A stretch of DNA of 64,000 bases from PALSA-693 sp963780345. GTDB taxonomy: Bacteria; Actinomycetota; Acidimicrobiia; Acidimicrobiales; Palsa-688. The number at the start of each line of letters is the position of its first letter. Positions within the stretch are counted from its first letter, which is position 1. The notes under the pieces are model-generated. The model saw only the letters and a list, made by a program, of their open reading frames with translations. It was not told the origin of the DNA and made no database searches. Both the position numbers and the translations under genes were made by a program. Positions 8,406 to 17,673 of this stretch are shown one piece after another. The stretch lies in NCBI GenBank assembly GCA_963780345.1, contig CAWABU010000011.1:124001-188000 (forward strand). Reading direction: 5' to 3'.

Positions 8406-9896
8406 TTGAGCTGGATAGGGCAGCGTCAAGGACAGCGGTTCGGTAGAAGTCGGACCGCGGCAGTCGTGGGAGTGATGGCGATCGCTCTGGTAGCCGCAGC
8501 CTGCGGCTCGAGCGGGTCGAAAAGCAACGCCAACAGCTCCGGTACCACGGCGAAGCCGACGGGCGGCACCGGCGGCGGGGCTCCGGCCGGGGCGGCGCCG
8601 GCCATTGCGGCCGGAGCGGGGTGCAAGACACCGGTGAAGCTGGGGGTGACCTACTCCACCGATGAGGGAGCGGTGCTCACCCAGCTCGGGAACTCGGCGC
8701 TGGGCAAGGAAGTGAGTTCGCCCACCCTGGTCCAAACCACCAAGGCCCTATACACGCACGTTGCCAACTACATCAACGCCACCGGCGGTTTCGATGGCTG
8801 CCCCATCCAGTTCGTCTACTACAACTTCCAGTTCGGCGATCCGGCCGGGGAGTCGGATAACTCTCAAAACGAGTGCACCGCCTTCGCCGAGGACGATCAC
8901 GTGTTCGCCGAGCTCAACATGTCGAACGAGAACGCGACCCTCATCAGCTGCTTGGCCCAGAAGAAGACGGTGATCATCTACGGCGGCGGACTGCAGTCCC
9001 GGCCGACCCCGACGGATTACAAAAACTATTCCCCGTACCTCTACTCGCTGGCCTATATCAATACCGAGCGCCTCGGGCCTACGGTCGACATGCTCAACAA
9101 CGCCCACTTCTTCGGCGCCGACCCGTCGAAAGCCAAGGTTGGCATCCTCCAGGCCAACGACGGCACCGACACCAATAGCAATCTGGTCGACAAGCTATGG
9201 AAGCCGGCCCTGGCCAAGCTGGGCATCACGAATCCGCAGGTCTTCGGCTACAACCAGTGCCACACCGTCTCTGAGTGTGCCACCACCACCGGCCAGTTTT
9301 CATCGGCGGTATTGCAGTTCCGCAACGCCGGGGTGGACCATGTCCTGTTCACACCGGACGGAGGGGATGCGGTGTTCTTCTTCTTCCAGGTGGCGCACAG
9401 CCAGAAGTACTATCCGCAGTACGGGATGACGACCGCCAGCGGGCCTTCTCTCTTCAACACCGAGCCCAAGGATGAGCAGGGTGCGGCCATGGCGGTGTCG
9501 TGGTACGCCGGTGACCTGTTCCCCAACCTGCCGGCCATTCTTCAGGCCCAGCCGGGTCCCAACACCACCAAGACCCGGTGCGCGACGATGTTGAAGCAGT
9601 ACTACCCGGCCTACTACCAGCTCTACTACGCCCTGTGTGACCAGATCTTCTTCATGCAGGACGCCCTCAAGGGGGCCAAGAACATCAGCGCCGACACTCT
9701 GAAGGCTGGCGCGGACAGGCTCGCGACCTCCTTCCCCATGGCGTCCGGCTACGGCAACGCCACCTTCGGGCCCAACTGCCAGTACGACGGGGCGACCACC
9801 GCCAGGGTCATCCAGTGGAGTACCGCACACCAGGTTTGGACGGTCCTGCCGAACGTGCCGCCAATGCAGTTCCCGCCCAGCACCTGTCCCAGCTGA
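8406..9896 (+). CDS. branched-chain amino-acid-type ABC transporter substrate-binding lipoprotein
   Basis: A 496-residue periplasmic-type binding protein (type I fold, LivK-like). TTG 8406 was chosen because of the AGGGGGGAAAC ribosome site. The signal peptide (VVGVMAIALVAAACGSSG) has a lipobox ending AAC. A Ser/Gly/Thr/Ala-rich tether follows, then the ligand-binding domain (PVKLGVTYSTDEG, GGFDGCPIQFVYYNFQFGDP, and a mid-domain VIIYGGGLQSRP). It is the first gene of a transporter operon; the next gene starts 3 nt after its stop. In actinobacteria this class binds diverse carboxylates and steroid- or aromatic-derived acids as well as amino acids, so the ligand is open. Confidence 0.92.
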   Translation: MSWIGQRQGQRFGRSRTAAVVGVMAIALVAAACGSSGSKSNANSSGTTAKPTGGTGGGAPAGAAPAIAAGAGCKTPVKLGVTYSTDEGAVLTQLGNSALGKEVSSPTLVQTTKALYTHVANYINATGGFDGCPIQFVYYNFQFGDPAGESDNSQNECTAFAEDDHVFAELNMSNENATLISCLAQKKTVIIYGGGLQSRPTPTDYKNYSPYLYSLAYINTERLGPTVDMLNNAHFFGADPSKAKVGILQANDGTDTNSNLVDKLWKPALAKLGITNPQVFGYNQCHTVSECATTTGQFSSAVLQFRNAGVDHVLFTPDGGDAVFFFFQVAHSQKYYPQYGMTTASGPSLFNTEPKDEQGAAMAVSWYAGDLFPNLPAILQAQPGPNTTKTRCATMLKQYYPAYYQLYYALCDQIFFMQDALKGAKNISADTLKAGADRLATSFPMASGYGNATFGPNCQYDGATTARVIQWSTAHQVWTVLPNVPPMQFPPSTCPS

Positions 9897-9899
9897 TCC

Positions 9900-12117
9900 G
9901 TGACCGACGATCTGGCCTCCGGGCCTCCAATCAGCAGCGGGGATCAGGGCTTTCAGCCCGCGGAAGAGGACCCCGCTCTGCGCCGGACCTGCCGGGAGAT
10001 CTACGGGATCACCGGCCGGCGCGAGCGGGTACCCCTCCGGCGTGGACTGCACGATTCCGGCGATCGTTCGACGATGGTGCTGGCGGCGCTCGGCCTGCTC
10101 TTGCTGGCCGACACCGCCGTCGGCGCCACCGCCATCTGGAGCAGCCGGATCGCGACGTTAACGCTGGGCAACATCGATCCCGGCCAGGCCTGGAGCTCGC
10201 GTCCGATCGCCTTCATCGTCGGCGGCGTATTCACGGTCTGGTTCTTCCGCCATCATCGGTCCCGGAAGCTGTGGGCTGCCGTCGCGGCCCTGGCCCAGGC
10301 CGCACTGATGGTGGCCGGGGCCTTTGCGCCGACCGGTCTGACCCTCCTGATTACCGAGATAGCCGCTGCGGTGTTCTCGGGAGTCGTGATCGCGACCGCC
10401 CTGCCGATGCTGATGGATGCCGGTCGGCCGGAGATACGGGTGCGGTTGGCCGGAGGGTTCGCGGCGGCCGTGTTGGCCGGGCTCGGTCTGAGCGGGCTGG
10501 TCCTCTCGCTGGTGACGATCGGAGGGTTGACCTACCGGGCGGCGTTCTTGATCGTCGCGGTCCTGCCTCTGGTCGCCGGCCTGGCGGTGATGGCCATCCG
10601 CGAACCCGCACCCGGGCAATGGGATCGCGCCCCGATCCGCCGCCTCCTCAACGAACGCGTCGGTGACGACCCGAACGCCGTGACCGAAGATCCCCCGATG
10701 CGCCTGGGCGGGCGCTTTGGCCGAGTCATCGGTTCCGCCACGTCGCTACGGGCCCTGCTCACCGGCGCCGCCGCCGGAGTCGCGATCTGGGGGCTCAACA
10801 GCTACCTCTGGACATTCCTCCGGGATCACTGGGGCATGAGCGTCGAAGCCCGGGATCTGCTGCTTCGCACCGTGGCCCTGGGGGCCGTGCCCTTCGTGAT
10901 CTGGGCCGCTTTCCGCCTGGAGGCCGCCTTCGCAGCGTCCCCGCGCCGTCTGCTCTGGCTGCTGACCTTTGCCGGTCCGATCACCGCCGGAGCTCTCGCC
11001 ATCCTCCTCGTCGCCCCGTGGTGGGTGGTCAGCGTCGCCATGCTGCTCGTCTTGATGGTCGGAGCCGGCGTCCTCTTGACGGCGGCGACCTTCCTGCTGC
11101 TCACCCTCGTCGACCCTAGATTCCGCAACGCCGCCTCGGTCCTCCTCGGGGCCGGCGTGCTGTTCGGCGGGGTGGCGGCCGCCCAGCTGTCCGGCGTCGT
11201 CGGTCAACGCTTCGGCATCGGGTGGGCCATCCTCATCCCCGGCTTCATGCTGCTCGCCTGGTCGAGCCTGGGCCCGGCCCAGGTGACGATCGATCACGAC
11301 CTCGACGCGGTCATCGAGCGGCAGGTCGAAGTCGCCGAGCTCACGGCTCGGCGCCGCCTGGGCCAGCATCTTCCGTTGCTGGTGTGCAAGCACATCGACT
11401 TCTCCTACGGCCAGGTGCAGGTCCTCTTCGACGTTTCCTTCTCGGTGGCGGACGGCGAGATCGTGGCGCTGCTCGGCACCAACGGGGCCGGGAAGACCAC
11501 GCTCCTGCGGACCATCTCCGGTGTTGCCGCACCGAGCGCCGGCTCCGTCCACTACCGCGGCGAGGACGTCACCTTCGCCGGGGCCGATCAGCGGGTGGCC
11601 ATGGGGATCTCGCAAATCCCTGGTGGCCGGGCGGTGTTCGGGGCCTTGACGGTTGCCGACAACCTCCGGGCCTACGGCTACACCTACGGCCGGAAGCGGT
11701 CCGAGCTCAGCGAGGTCATCGACGAGGCCTTCGCCGGCTTGCCGAAGCTCTACGAACGCCGCAACCAGCTGGCCCAAACCCTCTCCGGCGGCGAACAGCA
11801 GATGCTGGGCGTCGCCAAGGCCTACGTGATGAAGCCGCGTGCTGCTGCTGATCGACGAGCTGTCGCTCGGGTTGGCGCCGATCATCGTGTCGGAACTGCT
11901 GGACATGGTCCGCCGGATCAATGAGCAGGGTACTGCGGTGGTCCTGGTGGAGCAATCGGTCAACGTGGCCCTGTCCCTGGCCAAGCATGCCTACTTCATG
12001 GAGAAGGGCGAGATCCGCTTCGACGGACCCACCGAAGAGTTGCTCCAACGTCCGGAGCTGTTGCGATCCGTGTTTCTCCGGGGCGCCACCGTCGGACTGA
12101 TGGGAGCGGACACATGA
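9900..12117 (+). CDS. MFS-like transporter fused to LivF-type ABC ATPase, frameshifted near the end
   Basis: The N-terminal about 470 residues form a polytopic MFS-like membrane domain (repeated hydrophobic segments from TMVLAALGLLLLADTAVG onward). A LivF-type ATPase follows: LLVCKHIDFSYGQVQVLFDV, Walker A GTNGAGKTT (about residue 525), signature LSGGEQQ (about 630), Walker B LLLIDE, then LSLGLAP. The frame breaks at 11838-11841; removing one base of CCGCGTGCTG gives a normal KPRLLLIDE and continues to the stop at 12117. GTG 9900 lies 3 nt after the binding-protein stop, and the end overlaps the next gene by ATGA. A major facilitator joined to an ABC ATPase is unusual; which one powers uptake is unclear. 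Confidence 0.85.
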
Positions 12118-14954
12118 TCGCCGCATTCACGGTTCACCCGGACGTGATCCTGCTCGGGATCGTGACCGGCATGACCTACGGTGTCCTCGGCGCCGGCCTG
12201 GTCCTGATCTACCGGGCCAACCGGATCATCAACTTCGCCTATGGCGAGATCGGCGCCATCGGCGCGGCCATTCTCGGGACGGCCGTTACCAAATGGCACT
12301 TTCCTTACTGGATTGCTTTCATCGTGGCGCTGGCCGCCGCCGGCCTCGTCGGGGTCGCCTGCGAGGTGATCGTGGTCCGCCGCTTCCGGGCCGCCCCGCT
12401 CGTTCTCACCGCCATCGTCACCCTCGGGCTCGGGACCATACTCGACAGCTTTTCGGCCATCATCAGCAGCTCCGTGGGCGCCGGCATCACCTACCCTCAG
12501 CCCTCCGGGTTCCCTTCGTTCTTTGTGGGCGCGTTGCTCATGACGCCGGCCTACACCGCCATGCTGATCCTCACCCCGCCGTTCGTACTGGCCATAGCGA
12601 TCTTCCTGCGGCGGGGCCGGCTCGGAATCGCCATGCGAGCCGCGGCCTCCAATCACGACGCGGCCCTCATGTCCGGCATGCGGGCCCCTCGGCTGTCGTC
12701 ACTGGCGTGGGCTCTGGGCGGGGTGATGGCCGCGTTCACGGCCATACTCGTCCTGCCGACCCGGGGATTCTCCGGCGGCCAGTTCCTCGGTCCGGGGCTG
12801 CTCCTACGAGGCCTGTTCTGCGGGGTCATCGCCGGCATGACCAGCCTCCCGATCACCCTGGTGGCCGGACTCGCCCTCGGCGTCATCGAGCAGGTCCTGC
12901 TCTTCAACTATCCGAGCGGGGGCCAGGTCGACGGCATCATTCTCCTGATCATCGTGATCGCCTTGCTCCTGCAGCGGGCCAGGTCGGGTCGCTCGGAGGA
13001 CAAGGGTGTCTGGGCGACGGTCCAGGCCTTCACCCCGCTGCCGGCCGCCTACCGGAAGGTTCGGTCCATCCGGGCTTTTCCGTGGGTTGTGTTCGTGATT
13101 TGCCTGGCTGCGGCCATCCTGATCCCTGAACTCACGACCGACGCCACGGCCCTCGATTTCACGACTATTGCCGTGTACAGCGTGGTCGCGATGTCGGTGG
13201 TCATCATCACCGGTCTCGGGGGTCAGCTGTCACTCGGCCAGTTCGCGCTGGCCGGCGTGGGCGCCGCAGTCTGCTGGCAGGTGCAATCCCACGGGGCGCC
13301 TTACCTGGTGGGCATCGCCGCCGCCATGGTCGTCTGCGTCCTCGTTTCCCTCGTGATCGGTCTCCCCGCCGTGCGGATCAAGGGCTTGATGCTGGCCGTG
13401 GTCACCCTCGGCTTCTCGTTGTTCGCCTACGAGTGGCTGCTGCAACAGACGTGGATGATGGGCCGCGGTGTCAACCCGTCGGGAGTGGCCATCGGGAGCT
13501 TCTCGTTCGATACCGGCAAGCGGTTTTACTGGATCTCCCTGGCCGCGGTCGTCGTGACCTTCTGGTTTGCCCGCAACATATGGATGGGCGGGGTCGGGCG
13601 CATCATCAGGGCGGTCCGTGACAATGAGGACGCGGCCCGCGCCTTCACCGTGCGAGCCACCTGGGTGAAGCTCCAGGCCTTCGCCCTCGGCGGTGTGCTG
13701 GCGGGCCTCGGCGGGGCGATCTACGTCCATGTCCTCTCTACCGTGTCGCAGAACGCCTTCCCGGACACCGCCAGCGTCACCACCGCGGCGGCGGCGGTCA
13801 TCGGCGGTCTCGGCATTCTGGCCGGCCCCATCCTGGGCGCCCTGTATCTGATCGGCCTGCCCCACTGGTTGCCGCTCGACAACGCCGAGACACTCGCTAC
13901 CGGAGTCGGCTGGGTCTTCCTCCTGGTGCAGCTGCCCGGCGGCGTCGGTCAGGGATTGGCTCCAATCCGGGATCGCATCGTCGACATGCTCGCCAGGCGC
14001 GCCGGCCTGGACCCTGTGGCGGAGCGCACCATCACACCGGGAGGGGGAGTCGACGCCGCGGTCGGACTGGCGGTCACGGCCAGGAGCGGGGTTCACCCGC
14101 ACGGGGAGGGCGAGCCCATCCTCGTCGCCAACGGCCTGACCAAACGCTTCGGGGGCCTCACCGCGGTCGACGACGTCAATCTCGAGGTCCGCGCCGGCGA
14201 GATCCTGGGCTTGATCGGCCCCAACGGAGCAGGCAAGACCACGTTGTTCGAGGTCCTGGGCGGCTTCACCCGCCAGGACCGGGGCACGGTCCATTTCGAG
14301 GGGAAGGACATCAGCCGAACCCGGCCCGAGGAGCGGGCTCGCAACGGCCTGATCCGCTCCTTCCAGGACGCGGCTCTCTTCCCGACGATGACCGTGCACG
14401 AGTCGGTCATGCTGGCCATGGAGGGGGTTGATCGCACCAAGGTGATCCCCTCCGCGCTTGGACTGGGCGGGCGGAGGGACCGCCGCAAGGCGACCCAGGC
14501 CGACGAGTTGCTCGCCACCATGGGCCTCACCACCTACCGGGATATGAGGATCCTGGCTCTCTCGACGGGAACCAGGCGGATCACCGAGATCGCCTGTCTC
14601 ATCGCCGTCCAACCCACCCTGCTACTGCTGGACGAGCCGACCTCCGGAATAGCCCAGCGCGAGACCGAGGCCCTCGGAGAGGTCATCCGCAACGTCAGGC
14701 GGCAGATGGGCCTGACCCTGGTCGTCATCGAGCACGACATCCCGCTCATCATGGGGCTGGCCGAGCGGATTGTGGCCATGGAGGCCGGGCGGGTCATCGC
14801 GGTCGGTACTCCCAGCGAGATCCAGCGCGATCCCCGGGTAATCGCGGCCTACCTGGGCACCGACACCTCGGCGATCGAACGTTCCGCGCGGGGCACGGCG
14901 CCCGCGATTGGCGCGGTGCTCGCCGGCGAGGCCGAGCTCAGGAGTGACGGATGA
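12114..14954 (+). CDS. LivH-LivM-LivG fused ABC transporter permease/ATPase
   Basis: A 946-residue fusion. Residues about 1-290 are a LivH-like permease (VLGAGLVLIYRANRIINFAYG). About 320-625 are a LivM-like permease (GLGGQLSLGQFALAGVGAAV, then RAVRDNEDAARAF). About 680-925 are a LivG-like ATPase with Walker A GPNGAGKTT (about 701) and Walker B LLLLDEPTSG. The ABC signature is degenerate (LSTGTRR instead of LSGGQ-like), a form I associate with actinobacterial Liv fusions. With the upstream LivF module it supplies a complete importer in two polypeptides. ATGA overlaps at both ends indicate a tightly coupled operon. Confidence 0.93.
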   Translation: MIAAFTVHPDVILLGIVTGMTYGVLGAGLVLIYRANRIINFAYGEIGAIGAAILGTAVTKWHFPYWIAFIVALAAAGLVGVACEVIVVRRFRAAPLVLTAIVTLGLGTILDSFSAIISSSVGAGITYPQPSGFPSFFVGALLMTPAYTAMLILTPPFVLAIAIFLRRGRLGIAMRAAASNHDAALMSGMRAPRLSSLAWALGGVMAAFTAILVLPTRGFSGGQFLGPGLLLRGLFCGVIAGMTSLPITLVAGLALGVIEQVLLFNYPSGGQVDGIILLIIVIALLLQRARSGRSEDKGVWATVQAFTPLPAAYRKVRSIRAFPWVVFVICLAAAILIPELTTDATALDFTTIAVYSVVAMSVVIITGLGGQLSLGQFALAGVGAAVCWQVQSHGAPYLVGIAAAMVVCVLVSLVIGLPAVRIKGLMLAVVTLGFSLFAYEWLLQQTWMMGRGVNPSGVAIGSFSFDTGKRFYWISLAAVVVTFWFARNIWMGGVGRIIRAVRDNEDAARAFTVRATWVKLQAFALGGVLAGLGGAIYVHVLSTVSQNAFPDTASVTTAAAAVIGGLGILAGPILGALYLIGLPHWLPLDNAETLATGVGWVFLLVQLPGGVGQGLAPIRDRIVDMLARRAGLDPVAERTITPGGGVDAAVGLAVTARSGVHPHGEGEPILVANGLTKRFGGLTAVDDVNLEVRAGEILGLIGPNGAGKTTLFEVLGGFTRQDRGTVHFEGKDISRTRPEERARNGLIRSFQDAALFPTMTVHESVMLAMEGVDRTKVIPSALGLGGRRDRRKATQADELLATMGLTTYRDMRILALSTGTRRITEIACLIAVQPTLLLLDEPTSGIAQRETEALGEVIRNVRRQMGLTLVVIEHDIPLIMGLAERIVAMEAGRVIAVGTPSEIQRDPRVIAAYLGTDTSAIERSARGTAPAIGAVLAGEAELRSDG

Positions 14955-15220
14955 GGGGGGACGTCGTGGGCCAGCGGCAGCCGAGCGGGGGGCGGGCTGC
15001 ACTCGTTGAGCGCATGCGGGCCGTTCACCGGCTCCTTTCCGTGGCGCTGGTCGGCACCGTCGTCTGGGCGATCGCCACGCCCGCGTACGCGGCCGGAAAG
15101 CACTCGCCTCACATCTATACGGTCGGCCGGCAGTCCACGTTGGCCGGAGCGGTGATCATCCTGCTCATCTGTGTGGTCAGCATCCGGCGAAATCTGCGGA
15201 GGGCCCCCCGGATCGAATAG
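14951..15220 (+). CDS. small two-helix membrane protein
   Basis: An 89-residue protein whose ATG overlaps the LivHMG stop (ATGA). The first hydrophobic stretch (LLSVALVGTVVWAIATPAYA, about residues 27-46) looks like a signal peptide or membrane anchor with an AYA-A cleavage site. The second (LAGAVIILLICVVSI, about 63-78) is a transmembrane helix followed by a basic tail. Coupling to the transporter suggests an accessory or stabilising subunit. I recognise no family. Confidence 0.65.
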   Translation: MRGDVVGQRQPSGGRAALVERMRAVHRLLSVALVGTVVWAIATPAYAAGKHSPHIYTVGRQSTLAGAVIILLICVVSIRRNLRRAPRIE

Positions 15221-15273
15221 GTCCGCGGGCCCACCGCCTGGCTCGGGCCCGCCCCCTGGATCGGGCGAGTTTC

Positions 15274-15305
15274 GGCGATTCGGCGATTCGGCGATTGGGC
15301 GATTT
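15274..15305. repeat. 8-bp tandem repeat (GGCGATTC x4)
   Basis: Four adjoining octamers: GGCGATTC, GGCGATTC, GGCGATTG, GGCGATTT. They lie in the 483-bp gap 15221-15703 between convergent genes. The gap is otherwise GC-rich, holds the dispersed repeat at 15410, and shows no convincing gene. Confidence 0.6.
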
Positions 15306-15409
15306 GGGGCGTCGTTGGCGATCCCGCCGGCTCTCCCCTGGCGGGATCCCCCCAGCCAGACCACGCTGAGCGCGGCGTCGAGGCCCCGAGGGGGCCCGGC
15401 CCGGCTTCT

Positions 15410-15462
15410 CTGGCGGCGAATCGGGCCCAGTTGAAGCGCAGGGCGCGCCAGTGAAAGAGCGC
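15410..15462 (+). repeat. dispersed about 52-bp palindrome-ended repeat, copy 1
   Basis: It starts CTGGCG, contains CGAATCG-GCCCA and TGAAGCG, and ends CGCGCCAGTGAA. The ends CTGGCG and CGCCAG are complementary. A second, clearly related copy is at 60634-60684, also intergenic and in the same orientation. Probably a small REP-like element. Confidence 0.6.
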
Positions 15463-15703
15463 GGGCCTCCCGCCCGGGCACTCTCCGTGGTGGACGGCCG
15501 TCCCGGGGCGAGTGGCTGACCCGCCTGGCCGCCCCCCGCCCGACCCCAGACCCCGATCCAGGCGGAGTGGGGTGGCCCGCCCCTGGCGGCCCCGGTCCAG
15601 CGGTAAGTGGGTGGCCCAGCCCCAGCGCAGCGCGCCGGCGACCTCACCCCCGCGGCAGAGCGCCCGACAGCCAGAACGGCCGCCGGGCGCCTACCTCAAG
15701 TTG

Positions 15704-17434
15704 TCAACCCCGACCGTGGCGCAGCAGCTTGCCGGGCGTGGCGCCCGTGCACTCACCGTCTTCGAAGGTGACCTCACCGTTGACCATGATGGCCTTGTAC
15801 CCATCGGCCTGCTGGACCCGCCGCCACTCGCCGCCGGGGAAGTCATTGACGACCTCGCCGACCCAGTGCGGCCGCACGTCGAGACTCTCGAGCTCGTAAA
15901 CGACCACATCCGCAGGAGCACCCTCACGGAGAACGCCGCGGTCCCGGAAACCGGCCGCGTGGGCGGGCAGGGCGCTGAGGCGGAAGTGGGCCTCCTCCAG
16001 GCTCATCTTCTGCTCATCCCGCACCAGCCAGAGCAGAAAGTCGGTGGTGTAGGAGCCGCCATTGAAGAACTTGGTGTGGGCGCCGCCGTCCGACACGCCG
16101 GGGAAGGTGTACGGGCTCTGGGTCATCAGTTCGCCGGTGTTGGTGGCGTTGGACCCCCGCTCCGGTCCCAGGAACTCGACGTTGAGGTCGCCGGCCACCG
16201 AAAGGTCGAGCATGGCGTCGATGATGTGCTTGCCCTCCTCCTCGGCGATCTGGCCTACCGACTTGCCGACGTAGGACTGCAGGTTGGCCTGGCGGTTGAC
16301 ACCCTGAACGATGAGGTTCGGGATCGGTCCAGCGATGGCGTTGGCCCGGGCCAGCCGTTCCTCGGCTTCCTCGATCTCCGCCTTCAACCGCTCGCGGATC
16401 TCGGGGTCCGCCAGCTTCTGGAGCTTCTCTTCTTTGGTGCCGGTCGTGGCCTCGTTCCAGGCCTCGCTGGCGTCGTAGAGGTTCCAGTCGGCCATCGTGA
16501 AGGCGAAGCCCGACCGCAGGGTGGCCCCCTGCCCGAAGATGCGCAGACCCTTTTCGTTGTTGGTTCGCTCGAGCCACTTCATGCTGCGGGTGTGGATCTT
16601 CGGGTCCTGGCCGGCGAACACCAGGTTGTGGAGCACGGGCCGCTTGGCGACCTTCGCCATCTTCTCGACGAACGCCAGGTCGGCCTTGATGTTGCCGGTG
16701 GCCTGGGTGACCTGGATGAAGCCCTCGTCCCGCTCGGCCAGAACTTCGCACAACGCCAGGATGTCCTTGTCGGCCATGGTGTCGGTCACCATGGGTGTGC
16801 CGTCGAAATCGGCCTGCACGCTGTGCTCGCCGAGGCGCTGGAGCGAGAAGCCGCAGAGGCCGGCGTCCATGCCCTCGTGGAGAAGGTGCTGCATTTCCTT
16901 GCGTTCCCGGGCGGTGGCCGGCCGGGTCTTGGCGGCTTCCAGCCCCATGACGTAGATCATCAGCGGCGCCACCGGCATGTACTGCAGGCAGTTGACGCCC
17001 TTGGGAGTAGCGTCGAGGCTGTCCAGGTACTCGGGAATGGTCTCCCAGTCCCAGTTCATGCCCAGCCGCATGGCCTCCAGCGGGATGGCCTCGGTGCGGA
17101 CCATCGTCAGCATCGAGCGCTCGCGGAACTCCGGGCGGCAGGGGGCGAACCCGAACCCGCAGTTACCGAGCACCACCGACGTCACGCCGTGCCAGCTCGA
17201 GATGCTGCACCACGGGTCCCATCGGATCTGAGCGTCGTAATGGGTATGGAGGTCAACGAACCCGGGGGCGACAATCAGCCCTTCGGCGTCGATCACTTGA
17301 TCGGCGACGCCGTTTGCCCGGCCGCCGATCTGGGCGATTCGCCCGTCCTTGATCCAAACGTCACCCCGGAAGCGCGGCACCCTTGTGCCATCTACAACCG
17401 TTCCACCCTTGATGTGGACGTCGTACTCGGTCAT
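15704..17434 (-). CDS. D-aminoacylase-like amidohydrolase
   Basis: A 576-residue amidohydrolase-superfamily enzyme of the N-acyl-D-amino-acid deacylase type. The N-terminal beta domain (GGTVVDGT, IAQIGG) leads into the metal site DLHTHYDAQ (His63, His65) at the first strand of the TIM barrel. VSDGGAHT near the C-terminus supplies the catalytic Asp. The C-terminal GAPADVVVYE block is typical. ATG 17434 was preferred over the GTG two codons upstream because GGGGGTG fits as its ribosome site. It is one of three paralogues in the window (also 22124 and 24927). Hydrolysis of an amide or cyclic amide is likely; the substrate is unknown. Confidence 0.88.
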   Translation of the reverse strand: MTEYDVHIKGGTVVDGTRVPRFRGDVWIKDGRIAQIGGRANGVADQVIDAEGLIVAPGFVDLHTHYDAQIRWDPWCSISSWHGVTSVVLGNCGFGFAPCRPEFRERSMLTMVRTEAIPLEAMRLGMNWDWETIPEYLDSLDATPKGVNCLQYMPVAPLMIYVMGLEAAKTRPATARERKEMQHLLHEGMDAGLCGFSLQRLGEHSVQADFDGTPMVTDTMADKDILALCEVLAERDEGFIQVTQATGNIKADLAFVEKMAKVAKRPVLHNLVFAGQDPKIHTRSMKWLERTNNEKGLRIFGQGATLRSGFAFTMADWNLYDASEAWNEATTGTKEEKLQKLADPEIRERLKAEIEEAEERLARANAIAGPIPNLIVQGVNRQANLQSYVGKSVGQIAEEEGKHIIDAMLDLSVAGDLNVEFLGPERGSNATNTGELMTQSPYTFPGVSDGGAHTKFFNGGSYTTDFLLWLVRDEQKMSLEEAHFRLSALPAHAAGFRDRGVLREGAPADVVVYELESLDVRPHWVGEVVNDFPGGEWRRVQQADGYKAIMVNGEVTFEDGECTGATPGKLLRHGRG

Positions 17435-17561
17435 TTGCACCCCCGTTTGGGCGTGGTGTCTCAGTTCCCACCCGACACCGGTATCAAGTTGTCAATCGAG
17501 ATTACCACCCAGAGCGGCCCGACGCCGACTCGATGTCGCCTGGGCCGCCCGCCTCGCTGCC

Positions 17562-17673
17562 CTGGTGGGCTGACTGCGAACTCGTCGCCGGAAAACCCGC
17601 GGCCTGGTGTCGTCATGCGACCAGGCGTTCTGACTGCCGAGTTTCCGGCGCCGAGTTCTGGCCGGCCCGCTAG
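17562..17673. repeat. 112-bp CTAG-ended palindromic element, copy a
   Basis: An imperfect inverted-repeat element: outer arms run about 37 bp from each end and contain CGCCGGAAA and TTTCCGGCG, and an inner CCTGGT...ACCAGG hairpin sits in the middle. The right end is CTAG and the left end CTGG. It lies between two minus-strand genes; the terminal CTAG supplies the stop codon (CTA on +, TAG on -) of the downstream-lying LLM gene at 17670. The most diverged copy in the window. Confidence 0.8.

Noticed and set aside
10746..11984. 412-codon minus-strand frame under the MFS-LivF gene
   Set aside because: Antisense to Walker A, signature and membrane segments; low-complexity product.
13230..14612. 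460-codon minus-strand frame under the LivHMG gene
   Set aside because: It is antisense to clear permease and ATPase motifs; typical of long shadow frames in GC-rich DNA.
17562..17673. Integron attC site or CRISPR-like repeat
   Set aside because: The palindromes lack attC R boxes and are not spaced as an array. Four scattered copies fit a mobile palindrome better.
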